A DNA stretch of 64,000 nt from assembly GCA_028023455.1 (NCBI GenBank), contig JAQFVV010006232.1, positions 1,002,008 through 1,066,007 of the forward strand, read 5' to 3'. Position numbers and translations under genes: made by a program. Numbering within the stretch: the stretch's first letter is position 1; the number at the start of each line of letters is the position of its first letter. The notes beneath the pieces are model-generated. The model had not been told where the DNA came from. It searched no databases and worked only from the letters and a program-made list of their open reading frames with translations. Positions 14,286 through 26,000 of the stretch are shown here, piece after piece. This DNA comes from Epiperipatus broadwayi. Lineage: Eukaryota > Onychophora > Udeonychophora > Euonychophora > Peripatidae.

Positions 14286-15285
14286 TTAGATTTGTTGATG
14301 ATTGTTGTTTGTTATACAGGAAAATAAATTGAAGGATTTTTTTGATGGACTGAATGCTCTTGATTTACTATTAAATTTATTATTGAGGGGAGTGCATTTT
14401 ACCTAGATAACTTAAAATTTTTAGATTTAAATGTTGATAAATTTGATATTTTATTTTATAGTCATTTTATTAAAGCAAAACATTTAAAAAATATGATAAG
14501 ACCAGATAGTTATTAAACTTTTTACTTATAAAAAACTTTCTTTATTGAATTTTTAGAAATAGAACACTTAATAATTTTGAAAATAATAGTTATATTCAGA
14601 GAAGTCAATTTGCTTCTGACTATATAATCCTGAATTTCTTAAAATATATTTAATTATTGATAGTGTGAATAAAAAGTTTATTTCTTTGAACTATAAGACA
14701 TCAATTAATAAATTGATTAAAGTGGCCTGGAAGAAAGGCCTGAATTTAAATTCATTACTAAATAGTTCAAAGCCATCAATTAATTGCAAATCTATTTCTG
14801 GAGTAGTTTATAACATACCTTGCAGTTGTCATAAAATTTATATAGGTCAGAGTAAATTAAGTCATAATGAAAGTTAAAATTCATGAGTGGAATTAAAAAT
14901 AGATATAAAAATTCAGCATTGTATATTCATGAACTGAATACAGGTCATAACATATTATTTGACAATGAAAAGGGCATCTTTTATGAAAACAAATGAATTG
15001 AAAAAAAAATTAAAAGAAACTTTGATGATAAAATTTTTTGAATCTGAGACCATCAATCTCATGAAGACATCCATTGATGTTAAAGGAAGTTGATTTTTGA
15101 ACTGAATAATGGGAAGACTATTTTATTTTGTATATGTATGTTGTATGGTTAGTTGGGTTTCACTTAAGAAGGTCTATTTGTTATAAGTGAAACCATGGTT
15201 GCAGAAGAATTTTAGTAAAATTTTGTTGTTGTTTTGACTAGTATTGTAGTGTTGTATGAATTTCAATTATATATATATAATCATT
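14286..15285 (+). pseudogene. Penelope-like element PLE-A copy 2 (head-to-head with copy 1)
   Basis: The plus strand opens directly at the RT catalytic block, IVRFVDDCCLLY, with both aspartates present. Degraded sequence with RSQFASDY and INSVNKK-like pieces follows. A 70-codon open piece at 14665-14877 carries KVAWKKGLNLNSLLNSS and then the GIY-YIG core, IPCSCHKIYIGQSKLS. Downstream is KRIKETL-like coding and a 3' UTR with aaccatggttgcag, homologous to copy 1. The start is a 5' truncation, not a gene start. Copies 1 and 2 share ~980 bp as an inverted repeat with a ~660-bp asymmetric spacer that belongs only to copy 1. Confidence 0.88.
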
Positions 15286-15530
15286 AAAACCAGTCAACCC
15301 TTAGACATTCAAAATATCAATAATAATCAACAATCTGAATCTGTTGTCATGGTGACCTTTTTTAACAATAAAGGTGAAACCCAGTTCATTTATGGTCCAA
15401 TATATTTATATAGACACTAAAGATTGCAACTTGATCACAGAGAGTGAAATTATTGATAAAAGAAGTTTAAATAACCTGTTATATATAAGTAAATATATAT
15501 AAAGAAAGGGAGTTAATCCTTCTTCTTCAG

Positions 15531-15690
15531 AATATGAATTAAAACACTGTAAATGTTGAACAAATGATCAAAAATAGAACCTTGGAAGCTCTGATGTTGA
15601 TAAGAATACCTTTGTCAAGAGAGTTTTTAATTCAGAGTGAAATTAATTTATCAGTCCAATGGAATATGACACTTAAGAGTTATTAAACTC
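15531..15690 (+). repeat. Fold-back cluster, unit a (forward)
   Basis: The unit contains cactgtaaatgttgaacaaa, then ctctgatgttgataag, then cagagtgaaattaatttatc and acttaagagttattaaactc. Unit b at 15802-15990 repeats this order directly. Units c (15994-16107) and d (16234-16398) repeat it inverted. No coding or tRNA-like feature is visible. Confidence 0.8.
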
Positions 15691-15801
15691 TTAAACAATT
15701 ATACAAACATCTTGATTATAATAATTAAATAAGGTTTAATATGCAAGCTTTATATATAGTTCAATGTATATGCCAACAAAAAGGCTAAGTATCTTTTCCC
15801 A

Positions 15802-15990
15802 GGCAATGAATTTAAAGCACTCTAAATGTTGAACAAAGGATCAAGAATAGCAAGAATCTACCTATTTTTGGAATCTCTGATATTAATAAGCATATCATTG
15901 TCAACATTGTTCATAATTCCAAGTGAAATTGATTTATCAGGCAGATGTAATATGGCAGTAAAGAGTTATTAAACTCGTAATCAATTATAC
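15802..15990 (+). repeat. Fold-back cluster, unit b (forward)
   Basis: This is the second direct copy of unit a (offset about 270 bp). It shares gcactctaaatgttgaacaa, gaatctctgatattaataag and gagttattaaactcg. Identity is about 75-80% by eye. Confidence 0.8.
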
Positions 15991-15993
15991 AAG

Positions 15994-16107
15994 TCAGAAA
16001 TGTTGACAAAGGTATGCTTATAAACATCTGAACTCCCAAGAATAGGTGGATTCATTCTATTGATACTTTGTTAAATATTTAAAGTGTTTTTAATTCATAG
16101 ACTGGGG
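15994..16107 (-). repeat. Fold-back cluster, unit c (inverted, partial)
   Basis: This is the reverse complement of the first two thirds of units a and b. It contains gttgacaaaggtatgcttat, then ggtggattcattctattgat, then aagtgtttttaattcatag. The part matching the gagttattaaactc end is missing. It starts only a few bases after unit b, so b and c form a near-perfect hairpin. Confidence 0.78.
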
Positions 16108-16233
16108 GAAATGATTTATATGCTTTGTTTACATCTATGTTTAATGTAAAGTTTATGTATTAAATCTTATTTAATTATTACAATCAAGGTGTTAAAAGAG
16201 AGATACTGTTTTCAATTCAGTATTATCAATTAT

Positions 16234-16398
16234 GGGTTTAATAATTCTTAAGTACCATATTCCATCTGGATGATAAATTAATTTCACTCTGAATTACCAA
16301 AGTGTTGACAAAAGTATGTTTATAAACATCAGAGCTTCAAAAAATAAGTGGATTATTTCTATTCTTGAACATTTAGAGTGCTTTTAATTCATAGCCTG
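16234..16398 (-). repeat. Fold-back cluster, unit d (inverted)
   Basis: This inverted copy includes the end missing from unit c. It has ttaataattcttaagtacca, ttaatttcactctgaatta, gttgacaaaagtatgtttat and gagtgcttttaattcatagc. It can pair with unit a across the cluster. Confidence 0.78.
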
Positions 16399-17576
16399 GA
16401 TTTACTACGTTTGTTTACATATACATTGAATTATCTTTAATTGAAATTATATATATATATATATTACTTAATATTTTCATGGTTATATGATAAAAATAGT
16501 CTTATTTATGCATATTATAATTTTATATTATCATCTTCATTAACTGCTAGCGCATCATTCGGAGATTAGTGTTCTTAAGAAAGAATTATATACATATTTT
16601 AAAGATGATTTTGCAAAAGTATATTTCAAAATATCTTTACTATTTAAACAAATATTATTGAAATTATTTTTTTTTACATTAGAGATTTTTATTTATTTTA
16701 ATCTTCTATTATAATAGAAGGTACACTGGTGTAATATTTAAAATATTTATCTGGATCAAAAGTTTAAGTAGGAAGTGAAAATTGTGAATTTTTTTTTTTT
16801 TTAAGTTTTTCTAGAACAATTTTTAATTTTACAAAACACATATTTGTAATAGTCATCCAATATCATTAATATGATTATCTACCACTTTAAGATGAAAAAC
16901 AAACCATTCTAAATGTTCTTATAAGATTGGTTGTATGATCATAAGAATAAAACACTGATAAAGTGCACTTTTGACTCGTGATAAAAGAAGGATCACATCA
17001 TATGAGTATAGATTTCTTTATATATTTATTTTTTACTTTTTGAAGTAACACAAACATTTATATATATTCCCAACTAAATTTATTATTATAACGGCCACTT
17101 TTTATAAGTTTATTTAAACTATATGCATTTGTTTATATTAAAAATATTTATTATATAGTTATGTAAATATAAAATATCGTATTACTGCCACTATTGTAAC
17201 ACCTCAACTATAAAAAGTGATAGTTATTGCAAGATTGGAGTGCTGTTGTACTAATATATATATATAAGCTAAAATTGTATATATATATTCTTACTCAAAG
17301 GATTTAAATTTTAAAAAAAATAAAAAAATGTATAATTAGATAAAGCACTTCTTACTATTAATCCGATTTATATATTTTATAAAAAGAATTAGTAGAACTT
17401 TTAAAATAAATTTAATAGATATTAATCTGCTTATATATATATAAATCATATAGTATGCGTTATTTTATAACATTGTAGTACTAAAATATCAATTAAATTT
17501 AAAATACGCACACGCATACACAATAAACTTTAAAGAGTCACATCTATATTAACTGATTAGTTAATGCAACGTGTAT

Positions 17577-17577
17577 C

Positions 17578-17609
<32 letters not shown>

Positions 17610-17626
17610 CATCATCATCATCATCA
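17577..17626. repeat. Compound microsatellite (ATA)n(ATC)n
   Basis: About ten ATA units run directly into about six ATC units. The same ATT/ATC compound type recurs at 43.7 kb, 45.0 kb and 47.2 kb. Confidence 0.95.
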
Positions 17627-17659
17627 AATAATGGATATTGCACGTTATAGTTTACCATC

Positions 17660-17685
17660 CTATCACTGCACTAAACCAGTGATAG
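17660..17685. other. Small perfect stem-loop
   Basis: A 9-bp perfect inverted repeat, ctatcactg / cagtgatag, has an 8-nt loop. It lies in a patch (17.1-18.0 kb) with more CpG dinucleotides than its surroundings. The function is unknown. Confidence 0.5.
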
Positions 17686-18308
17686 AATGATAGACTATGA
17701 AACTTAAGGATCATGGATTATATTACTTTCGGTACCCAAACGTTAACTAAACTCATGAGCACTTAACAATCCGATTATATTTTTATAATAGTTAGGAAAA
17801 AAGTAAAAAATTAATTTTTCCCAAATAAATTACTTTCTGAGCAATGTAATGTGTAAATAAAATCTTAAGTTTGATCAAGTGAACATAACTGTTGTGGTCA
17901 TTTAACCAAAAATTTAACAAAACGTACCTTACTCAGAAACTGAAAACTGAATTATTTTTTAATATTTGAATACTTCTTTAATTATACGTAGTATAAAATA
18001 GATATATAATTTGCATCACATAAACTTTGTGCATTTAAATGTTTACCATCAATCAAGTCTGACATGAAAAATATTTTGCTAGATTTCCAGAAATTTTTCA
18101 AGTATTGTGTAGCTTAACAACTAAAGTTTAATAATAATTAATTATTTATTTATTAGAGACTTAATTTTACTATTATATAAAAAAAAGCTCAAAAATAAAT
18201 TATGCCTGTTAAATTTGTATCATGAGGATATAAAGTATTCATAGAACAATTAAATTCAAATCTATCATTATAATAATTCACAAATGTAATCCCCTCCAAA
18301 ACTATATT

Positions 18309-18432
18309 TTAACAATCTTGTAAATAAAGCTCACTTTTATTATCAATGTGAATCTATTAACCAGAAAAGCCATTTGCCTCACCAATATATTGGATTAATG
18401 TGAAAAGTGGGCTTTGTTTGCAAGTTTGTTAA
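18309..18432. repeat. Inverted repeat beside the satellite array
   Basis: The 30-bp arms 18309-18338 and 18403-18432 pair with four mismatches. The loop of about 64 bp contains the palindrome ccaatatattgg. It ends ~70 bp before the satellite array. Confidence 0.7.
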
Positions 18433-18499
18433 GTAATGATTCTTGAAAATCTGACCTGTGAATTGTTGTAGTGATGTATCTGAACTTAGCTGCTCCATA

Positions 18500-20415
18500 T
18501 ATATATATGATCAATAGATGGCGTCTTTACCAAAACCGCCGAAACAAGTGTAAAATATTTTTACATAAACGCAAAAGGAGTCAGAATTAACTACCTCTTT
18601 CATTTTGCTCACCTCCAGATCAGCTGATTTCAAGCTGGTTTGCTTTCGTCAGTGAAAGGATAGAGCTATAGAAACTAGGTCTAAAGACTGACTCCCAAGC
18701 GCTTATGCAAAACGTTTATATCAGTTTGCAAGCATGAATTTTTCAGACCAGTAAAGTCTTCAAACTCAGCCTAGCAAGCTAGATATCTATATGGGTCTGA
18801 TCTCAGTTCAGTTTCACCACATAGTCAAAGTCTCTGCAATATATATCATTGCAAGAAAACTTTAAAGGTACATTTATGAAAAATAAAAACAAGTTAGTCA
18901 CGTAACCTGCTATCACTTGTTATTTATGATCAATAGATGGCGTCTTTACCAAAATCGCCGAAACAAGTGTAAAATATTTTTACATAAACGCAAAAGGAGT
19001 CAGAATTAACTACCTCTTTCATTTTGCTCACCTCCAGATCAGCTGATTTCAAGCTGGTTTGCTTTCGTCAGTGGAAGGATAGAGCTATAGAAACTAGGTC
19101 TAAAGACTGACTCCCAAGCGCTTATGCAAAACGTTTATATCAGTTTGCAAGCGTGAATTTTTCAGACCGGTAAAGTCTTCAAACTCAGCCTAGCAAGCTA
19201 GATATCTATATGGGTCTGATCTCAGTTCAGTTTCACCACATAGTCAAAGTCTCTGCAATATATATCATTGCAAGAAAACTTTAAAGGTACATTTATGAAA
19301 AATAAAAACAAGTTAGTCACGTAACCTGCTATCACTTGTTATTTATGATCAATAGATGGCGTCTTTACCAAAACCGCCGAAACAAGTGTAAAATATTTTT
19401 ATATAAACGCAAAAGGAGTCAGAAATAACTACCTCTTTCATTTTGCTCACCTCCAGATCAGCTGATTTCAAGCTGGTTTGCTTTCGTCAGTGGAAGGATA
19501 GAGCTATAGGAACTAGGTCTAAAGACAGATTCCCAAGCGCTTATGCAAAACGTTTATATCAGTTTGCAAGCGTGAATTTTTCAGACCGGTAAAGTCTTCA
19601 AACTCAGCCTAGCAAGCTAGATATCTATATGGGTCTGATCTCAGTTCAGTTTCACCACATAGTCAAAGTCTCTGCAATATATATCATTGCAAGAAAACTT
19701 TAAAGGTACATTTATGAAAAATAAAAACAAGTTAGTCACGTAACCTGCTATCACTTGTTATTTATGATCAATAGATGGCGTCTTTACCAAAACCGCCGAA
19801 ACAAGTGTAAAATATTTTTACATAAACGCAAAAGGAGTCAGAATTAACTACCTCTTTCATTTTGCTCACCTCCAGATCAGCTGATTTCAAGCTGGTTTGC
19901 TTTCGTCAGTGGAAGGATAGAGCTATAGAAACTAGGTCTAAAGACTGACTCTCAAGCGCTTATGCAAAACGTTTATATCAGTTTGCAAGCGTGAATTTTT
20001 TAGACCGGTAAAGTCTTCAAACTCAGCCTAGCAAGCTAGATATCTATATGGGTCTGATCTCAGTTCAGTTTCACCACATAGTCAAAGTCTCTGCAATATA
20101 TATCATTGCAAGAAAACTTTAAAGGTACATTTATGAAAAATAAAAACAAGTTAGTCATGTAACCTGCTATCACTTGTTATTTATGATCAATAGATGGCGT
20201 CTTTACCAAAACCACCGAAACAAGTGTAAAATATTTTTACATAAACGCAAAAGGAGTCAGAATTAACTACCTCTTTCATTTTGCTCACCTCCAGATCAGC
20301 TGATTTCAAGCTGGTTTGCTTTCGTCAGTGGAAGGATAGAGCTATAGAAACTAGGTCTAAAGACTGACTCCCAAGCACTTATGCAAAACGTTTATATCAG
20401 TTTGCAAGCGTGAAT
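18500..20415 (+). repeat. 419-bp satellite, five forward units
   Basis: The marker tgatcaatagatggcgtctt recurs with unit starts at 18508, 18927, 19346, 19765 and 20184. The period is exactly 419 bp in every interval. Units are about 98% alike, and most differences fall at CpG sites. The fifth unit is cut at about unit position 231 (20415). Each unit holds taGATGGCGtct, tcagctgat and ccgccgaaac, and is much richer in CpG than its surroundings. The longest reading frame in a unit is short (a ~30-codon frame on the reverse strand), so no protein is proposed. A (TA)n stretch borders the left edge. Confidence 0.97.
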
Positions 20416-22199
20416 GTAAAAATATTTTACACTTGTTTCGGCGGTTTTGGTAAAGATGCCATCTATTGATCATAAATAACAAGTGATAGCAGGTTACGTG
20501 ACTAACTTGTTTTTATTTTTCATAAATGTACCTTTAAAGTTTTCTTGCAATGATATATATTGCAGAGACTTTGACTATGTGGTGAAACTGAACTGAGATC
20601 AGACCCATATAGATATCTAGCTTGCTAGGCTGAGTTTGAAGACTTTACCGGTCTGAAAAATTCACGCTTGCAAACTGATATAAACGTTTTGCATAAGCGC
20701 TTGGGAGTCAGTCTTTAGACCTAGTTTCTATAGCTCTATCCTTCCACTGACGAAAGCAAACCAGCTTGAAATCAGCTGATCTGGAGGTGAGCAAAATGAA
20801 AGAGGTAGTTAATTCTGACTCCTTTTGCGTTTATGTAAAAATATTTTACACTTGTTTCGGCGGTTTTGGTAAAGACGCCATCTATTGATCATAAATAACA
20901 AGTGATAGCAGGTTACGTGACTAACTTGTTTTTATTTTTCATAAATGTACCTTTAAAGTTTTCTTGCAATGATATATATTGCAGAGACTTTGACTATGTG
21001 GTGAAACTGAACTGAGATCAGACCCATATAGATATCTAGCTTGCTAGGCTGAGTTTGAAGACTTTACCGGTCTGAAAAATTCACGCTTGCAAACTGATAT
21101 AAACGTTTTGCATAAGCGCTTGGGAGTCAGTCTTTAGACCTAGTTTCTATAGCTCTATCCTTCCACTGACGAAAGCAAACCAGCTTGAAATCAGCTGATC
21201 TGGAGGTGAGCAAAATGAAAGAGGTAGTTAATTCTGACTCCTTTTGCGTTTATGTAAAAATATTTTACACTTGTTTCGGCGGTTTTGGTAAAGACGCCAT
21301 CTATTGATCATAAATAACAAGTGATAGCAGGTTACGTGATTAACTTGTTTTTATTTTTCATAAATGTACCTTTAAAGTTTTCTTGCAATGATATATATTG
21401 CAGAGACTTTGACTATGTGGTGAAACTGAACTGAGATCAGACCCATATAGATATCTAGCTTGCTAGGCTGAGTTTGAAGACTTTACCGGTCTGAAAAATT
21501 CACGCTTGCAAACTGATATAAACGTTTTGCATAAGCGCTTGGGAGTCAGTCTTTAGACCTAGTTTCTATAGCTCTATCCTTCCACTGACGAAAGCAAACC
21601 AGCTTGAAATCAGCTGATCTGGAGGTGAGCAAAATGAAAGAGGTAGTTAATTCTGACTCCTTTTGCGTTTATGTAAAAATATTTTACACTTGTTTCGGTG
21701 GTTTTGGTAAAGACGCCATCTATTGATCATAAATAACAAGTGATAGCAGGTTACGTGACTAACTTGTTTTTATTTTTCATAAATGTACCTTTAAAGTTTT
21801 CTTGCAATGATATATATTGCAGAGACTTTGACTATGTGGTGAAACTGAACTGAGATCAGACCCATATAGATATCTAGCTTGCTAGGCTGAGTTTGAAGAC
21901 TTTACCGGTCTGAAAAATTCACGCTTGCAAACTGATATAAACGTTTGCATAAGCGCTTGGGAGTCAGTCTTTAGACCTAGCTTCTATAGCTCCATCCTTC
22001 CACTGACGAAAGCAAACCAGCTTGAAATCAGCTGATCTGGAGGTGAGCAAAATGAAAGAGGTAGTTAATTCTGACTCCTTTTGCCTTTATGTAAAAATAT
22101 TTTACACTTGTTTCGGCGGTTTTGGTAAAGACGCCATCTATTGATCATAAATAACAAGTGATAGCAAGTTACGTGACTAACTTGTTTTTATTTTTCATA
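20416..22199 (-). repeat. 419-bp satellite, five inverted units
   Basis: The same unit runs on the opposite strand. The reverse marker at 20467, 20886, 21305, 21724 and 22142 gives periods of 419, 419, 419 and 418 bp; the last reflects a lost T near 21945. The first inverted sequence begins at unit position ~50, not at 231 where the forward array stopped. The two arrays therefore form ~1.73-kb arms around a ~180-bp unpaired spacer. The array ends at a (TA)n tract at about 22199. Confidence 0.97.
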
Positions 22200-22209
22200 T
22201 ATATATACC

Positions 22210-22397
22210 TTTTCATATCTATTTCATGGTCATCCATGTTATGTTTTACATGAGGAAGAATTGACTAACAGTATTTGCAAGGCTGTAAGATAAAAAGTAG
22301 ATGTTTTCATATCTATTTCATGGTCCTCCATATTATGTTTTTTATGAGTAAGAATTGATTAAGAGTATTTGCAAGGCTGAATGATAAGAGGTAGCAT
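22210..22397. repeat. 94-bp tandem duplication
   Basis: Two head-to-tail copies start at 22210 and 22304 with ttttcatatctatttcatgg. Each ends near gtatttgcaaggctg. The second copy has diverged by roughly 15%. The pair directly follows the satellite and precedes a LINE 3' remnant. Confidence 0.85.
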
Positions 22398-22684
22398 TGA
22401 AATTTTTTCAGGATATAAAACAAAAAATTATTTCGTAATAAATATTTTTTTAAAAAAATAATGTTAGTTATTATTAATATATGAAGAATTTAAATTTAAA
22501 AATAAACCAAATAATATTATTTTATATTATGGATTAAAATAATGTTATAAGAAACTAAAACAGTTAGAATTTAATAAATATACATAAAATTATGAATGAA
22601 AAAATGTGTTGGTAGAAAGTTTGTTTAAATGCTACATTCCTTCAACAATAATATAATAAAACTAATTACATTAACCCTTAATAG

Positions 22685-23060
22685 AAGAGCAATATACTAC
22701 TCAATGAAATATAGAAATAATATATTGACACAATAAAAGATCAAAAACAATATACCTTGGAAAAGAGCACAAACAGGTGTTACTAACATCATTAAAAGAA
22801 GTGAGACTGAAGTAGAGTTGGGCTAGACATATTGCTAAAAGAGAAAATAATAGATGAATAGTAAAAATCTTCAGCTGAATTCCAAGAGATTGTAAAAGAC
22901 TTATAATGAGAACAAATGTGAGATTAATGGATGAAATAGGAAAATATGCTGGGGTGATACAAAGAAAAGATGCTAGATATTATAGGAATTTATTAAACTT
23001 GGAGAGACCATAATCCTGCAATTGATCAATAATGGTTGAAAATGATGATAATGGATAAAA
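22685..23060 (+). pseudogene. RTE-like LINE C-terminus and 3' end
   Basis: Three frames joined by one frameshift and stops read NRRAIYYSMKYRNN, IIKRSETEVE, WARHIAKRENNR, IPRDCKRLIMRTNVRLMDE and DARYYRNLLNLERP. In endonuclease-reverse transcriptase LINEs of this type the C-terminus reads LKWxWAGHIARxxDNRW...RRPxGRPxxRWxDxI. The final bases, gttgaaaatgatgataatgg, match the end of the LINE at 62.4 kb, which marks the family's 3' terminus. It is 5'-truncated and inactive. Confidence 0.8.
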
Positions 23061-26000
23061 AATTAGATTTTAAAAAGTCTAAAAGATATTAGTTTATTAT
23101 TTAAAAAAGGAGATTAAAAGAATTAAGATTTTATTTTAAGATTAAAGTTGCCTTATTTTTTTTTGGTCATATCAGACTAAAAAAATGACATAATTAAATA
23201 GATCTAATGTAGGTTTTATTCCAAGAGAAAAATTTGATTAAATAGATAATTATTATGTAAAAAATATTTTCTTTTAATTAAATGTAATTAAAGTATTTAT
23301 TAAGATTAGAAAAAAAACAAAAGAGGTTACAAAGGATATATGTGTATGTTTTTTTTTTAGAAACTCTGGTCGAGCTTTTAACTGTCTTTCTGTTACTGCT
23401 ATTTGAAGCTGAATAATATGTTTAGTCATTAAGAAGTAAATAAAAGCCACTAACTGTCTAAAGTCTATCTTGGCTTCAATATTTATTAACTTTAATATAT
23501 TGTCTAAACAAGTTTTAACTCAAAATGCAACTCAAAAAATTTGATGATGAACCAAAAAGTAAAACATTGCAAGCCAGAGTAAGGAAAGTTCAACTCTGTC
23601 AAGGAAACTCATATATGATATTATGGCCCTGTCTTAAAAAGGAAAAAAATATACATGTACAAGACTATAAGGGAAGTCTACAACATAAACTATGAAGTCT
23701 CACACTAAGCTGCCGAAACGATTCCTACAACAAAATATTGTACCATGGTTATATAGACATATATGTTTTATGAATTATTAAAAGGATACTTTATAGTTTT
23801 AGACTTACATTAAGAACAATATTTTTGTTCTGACCTCAAAAAAAGTATTATATGTCTATTTGCTTAGATAAGGTTATTAATTAATTATATAGTTTTCAAA
23901 TTAATGTAAATGTTTATTTAAAATGTGAAAAGTAAGTAAAAGATTTGTTTATATATTTTTAAATTAATTTAAAAAGGCAACTTTTTTTTAAAAGAATATA
24001 AAAAACAACAAATATTTGTTTCTTCTTGTAGAATGAATTTTAAAATTAGTATTGATTAAATATATATATTAAAATGTATGTCCTTTTCAAATATAGATGA
24101 GTTAAAAAATTCATAGTTAACGAAAATGATTTCATAATATTAATATAAATTATTATACAATATGAATGTTTAGTTAATTAGCCAGAGAGGATAATAGTTA
24201 TAGCAGTAAATACACTGTGTGAACACATATGAGAAAATATGTTCCAAGATACAAGAAATGTCCAAAAACTAGAATAAAAGACCACTAAAAACAGCATTAT
24301 AATCACTATAATTTTAAATTAAACAGGTAAATTGATTATTATTTTAAAAATGATAAATATTGCATTGTATATAGATTTGAATTCTCCAATTAATCGACAT
24401 TAGAATATAGTTTTACATATGTGAACTTATTTTATAAATATAATTATTAGATATTTTATTTATAATTAAGTATATTTTATATTTATAGTATTAGGAAGAG
24501 AACTGTTTAAGAAATAATGATTTTGCTTATCAGAGATAGGATTCAAAGCTGACCAGCTCTATTAAGGATTTAGTATTAAGAATTCTATTATGCAAAATAG
24601 GATCCAATAGCTGATTATCTCATTAGATTAACTTTATTGTTCCTGATTTATAAGAGATAGGACCCAAAGAAGGCAATCTCTTTGAATTATTATTAGTTTA
24701 AAGAAGATATGCTTGTAGTTATGTATAAATTAATCCAAATTTACACTGGAGGTGTATTTTTTAGACTATCTTTATTTTAGATGCATAAAAATGTGGTAGT
24801 TATGAAGCTAAAAATATCTGAATAATTGAATTATATTTATAAGGATCAACAATAGATAGGATTATATCCTTATTACATTAAAGGCATGGGGTATTTATTG
24901 TCAGTAAACAGTGCTAAATCATTTAATTAAATTTTTGTATTATATGTTGTGATTATAAAGTTAACATTTTAACATTTATTGAGAATAAATCTGGGACATT
25001 TTAAATGATGTATAAATGTTATTATTCATCTCTGGGAAACATTTAACTAAAAGATAATTTAGAGATGAAACTATTAAAGAAATAATATTGCTAGTTATTT
25101 ATGTTTAATTAGATAGGCATTAATTATATAAGAAGAATTTTTTAAATTAAAATATATTAATAGACATTTTATTGGATGTATGATCTGTAAATATTTCTCA
25201 ATAATATATATTTACTTGAAAAATAAAATTAGGAAATTGTATTGAAAATTAGGTATATAACAAATTGTGTAGTTTCAATTATTTTATATGAAAATTGTCA
25301 AGTCTCAATATCAAATCTATGACCCAATGCATCCAGGATTAACCCATTAACCTTGATTTGGCCCACATATTATAGTTAGTGGGTGATGTATTATCTACTT
25401 TAATCATTAAAGATTATAAAGAAAAACCTTTAAATAATATTAATGCAGAATAGGTTATACTCCTGGAATATTTGCTGGTGGTGTTATCAGATAGCATGCA
25501 GAATTTTAAGATGATAAGGAATTCAACACTAAAAGATAAAGTAAGTATATTTATTAAGTAGTATTATTATGTATTAACATGGTTATTGGTGAATGCAAAG
25601 TATAGATGTCTCTACTGAACATTATTTCAATGTGTTTTAACCATTATAATTATATATATATATATATATACACACATACACAATACTGATTAATATTAAT
25701 TTTAATTTATGTCATCTGTAGAAATTTTATGATTTTCAAAAAGCAACTTCAATGAAAAAATTCAACCAATCTCCTATTTAATTTAACATTAAAGTTTGAA
25801 CATAATTTTAAATCATAAATTAACTAGTCTCCTTAATGTTAATAATCAAGTCACTTTTGTTTCAAACTCATTTAAAATAACCTTGAATTTAAATAAATAT
25901 TTTAAATATATAAACAATTTAAACACTACATTAAATTTAATTTACATCATCTATAGAAATGTTACAATAATTAAAGTGTCAATCTTTGATATTTGGCAAC

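Noticed and set aside
17577-17626. CRISPR-like or regulatory repeat array
   Set aside because: It is a plain trinucleotide microsatellite in an animal genome.
20795-20890. Short reading frame in each satellite unit (about 30 codons, reverse strand)
   Set aside because: It is too short, with no initiation context or motif. Its conservation follows from overall homogenisation of the satellite.
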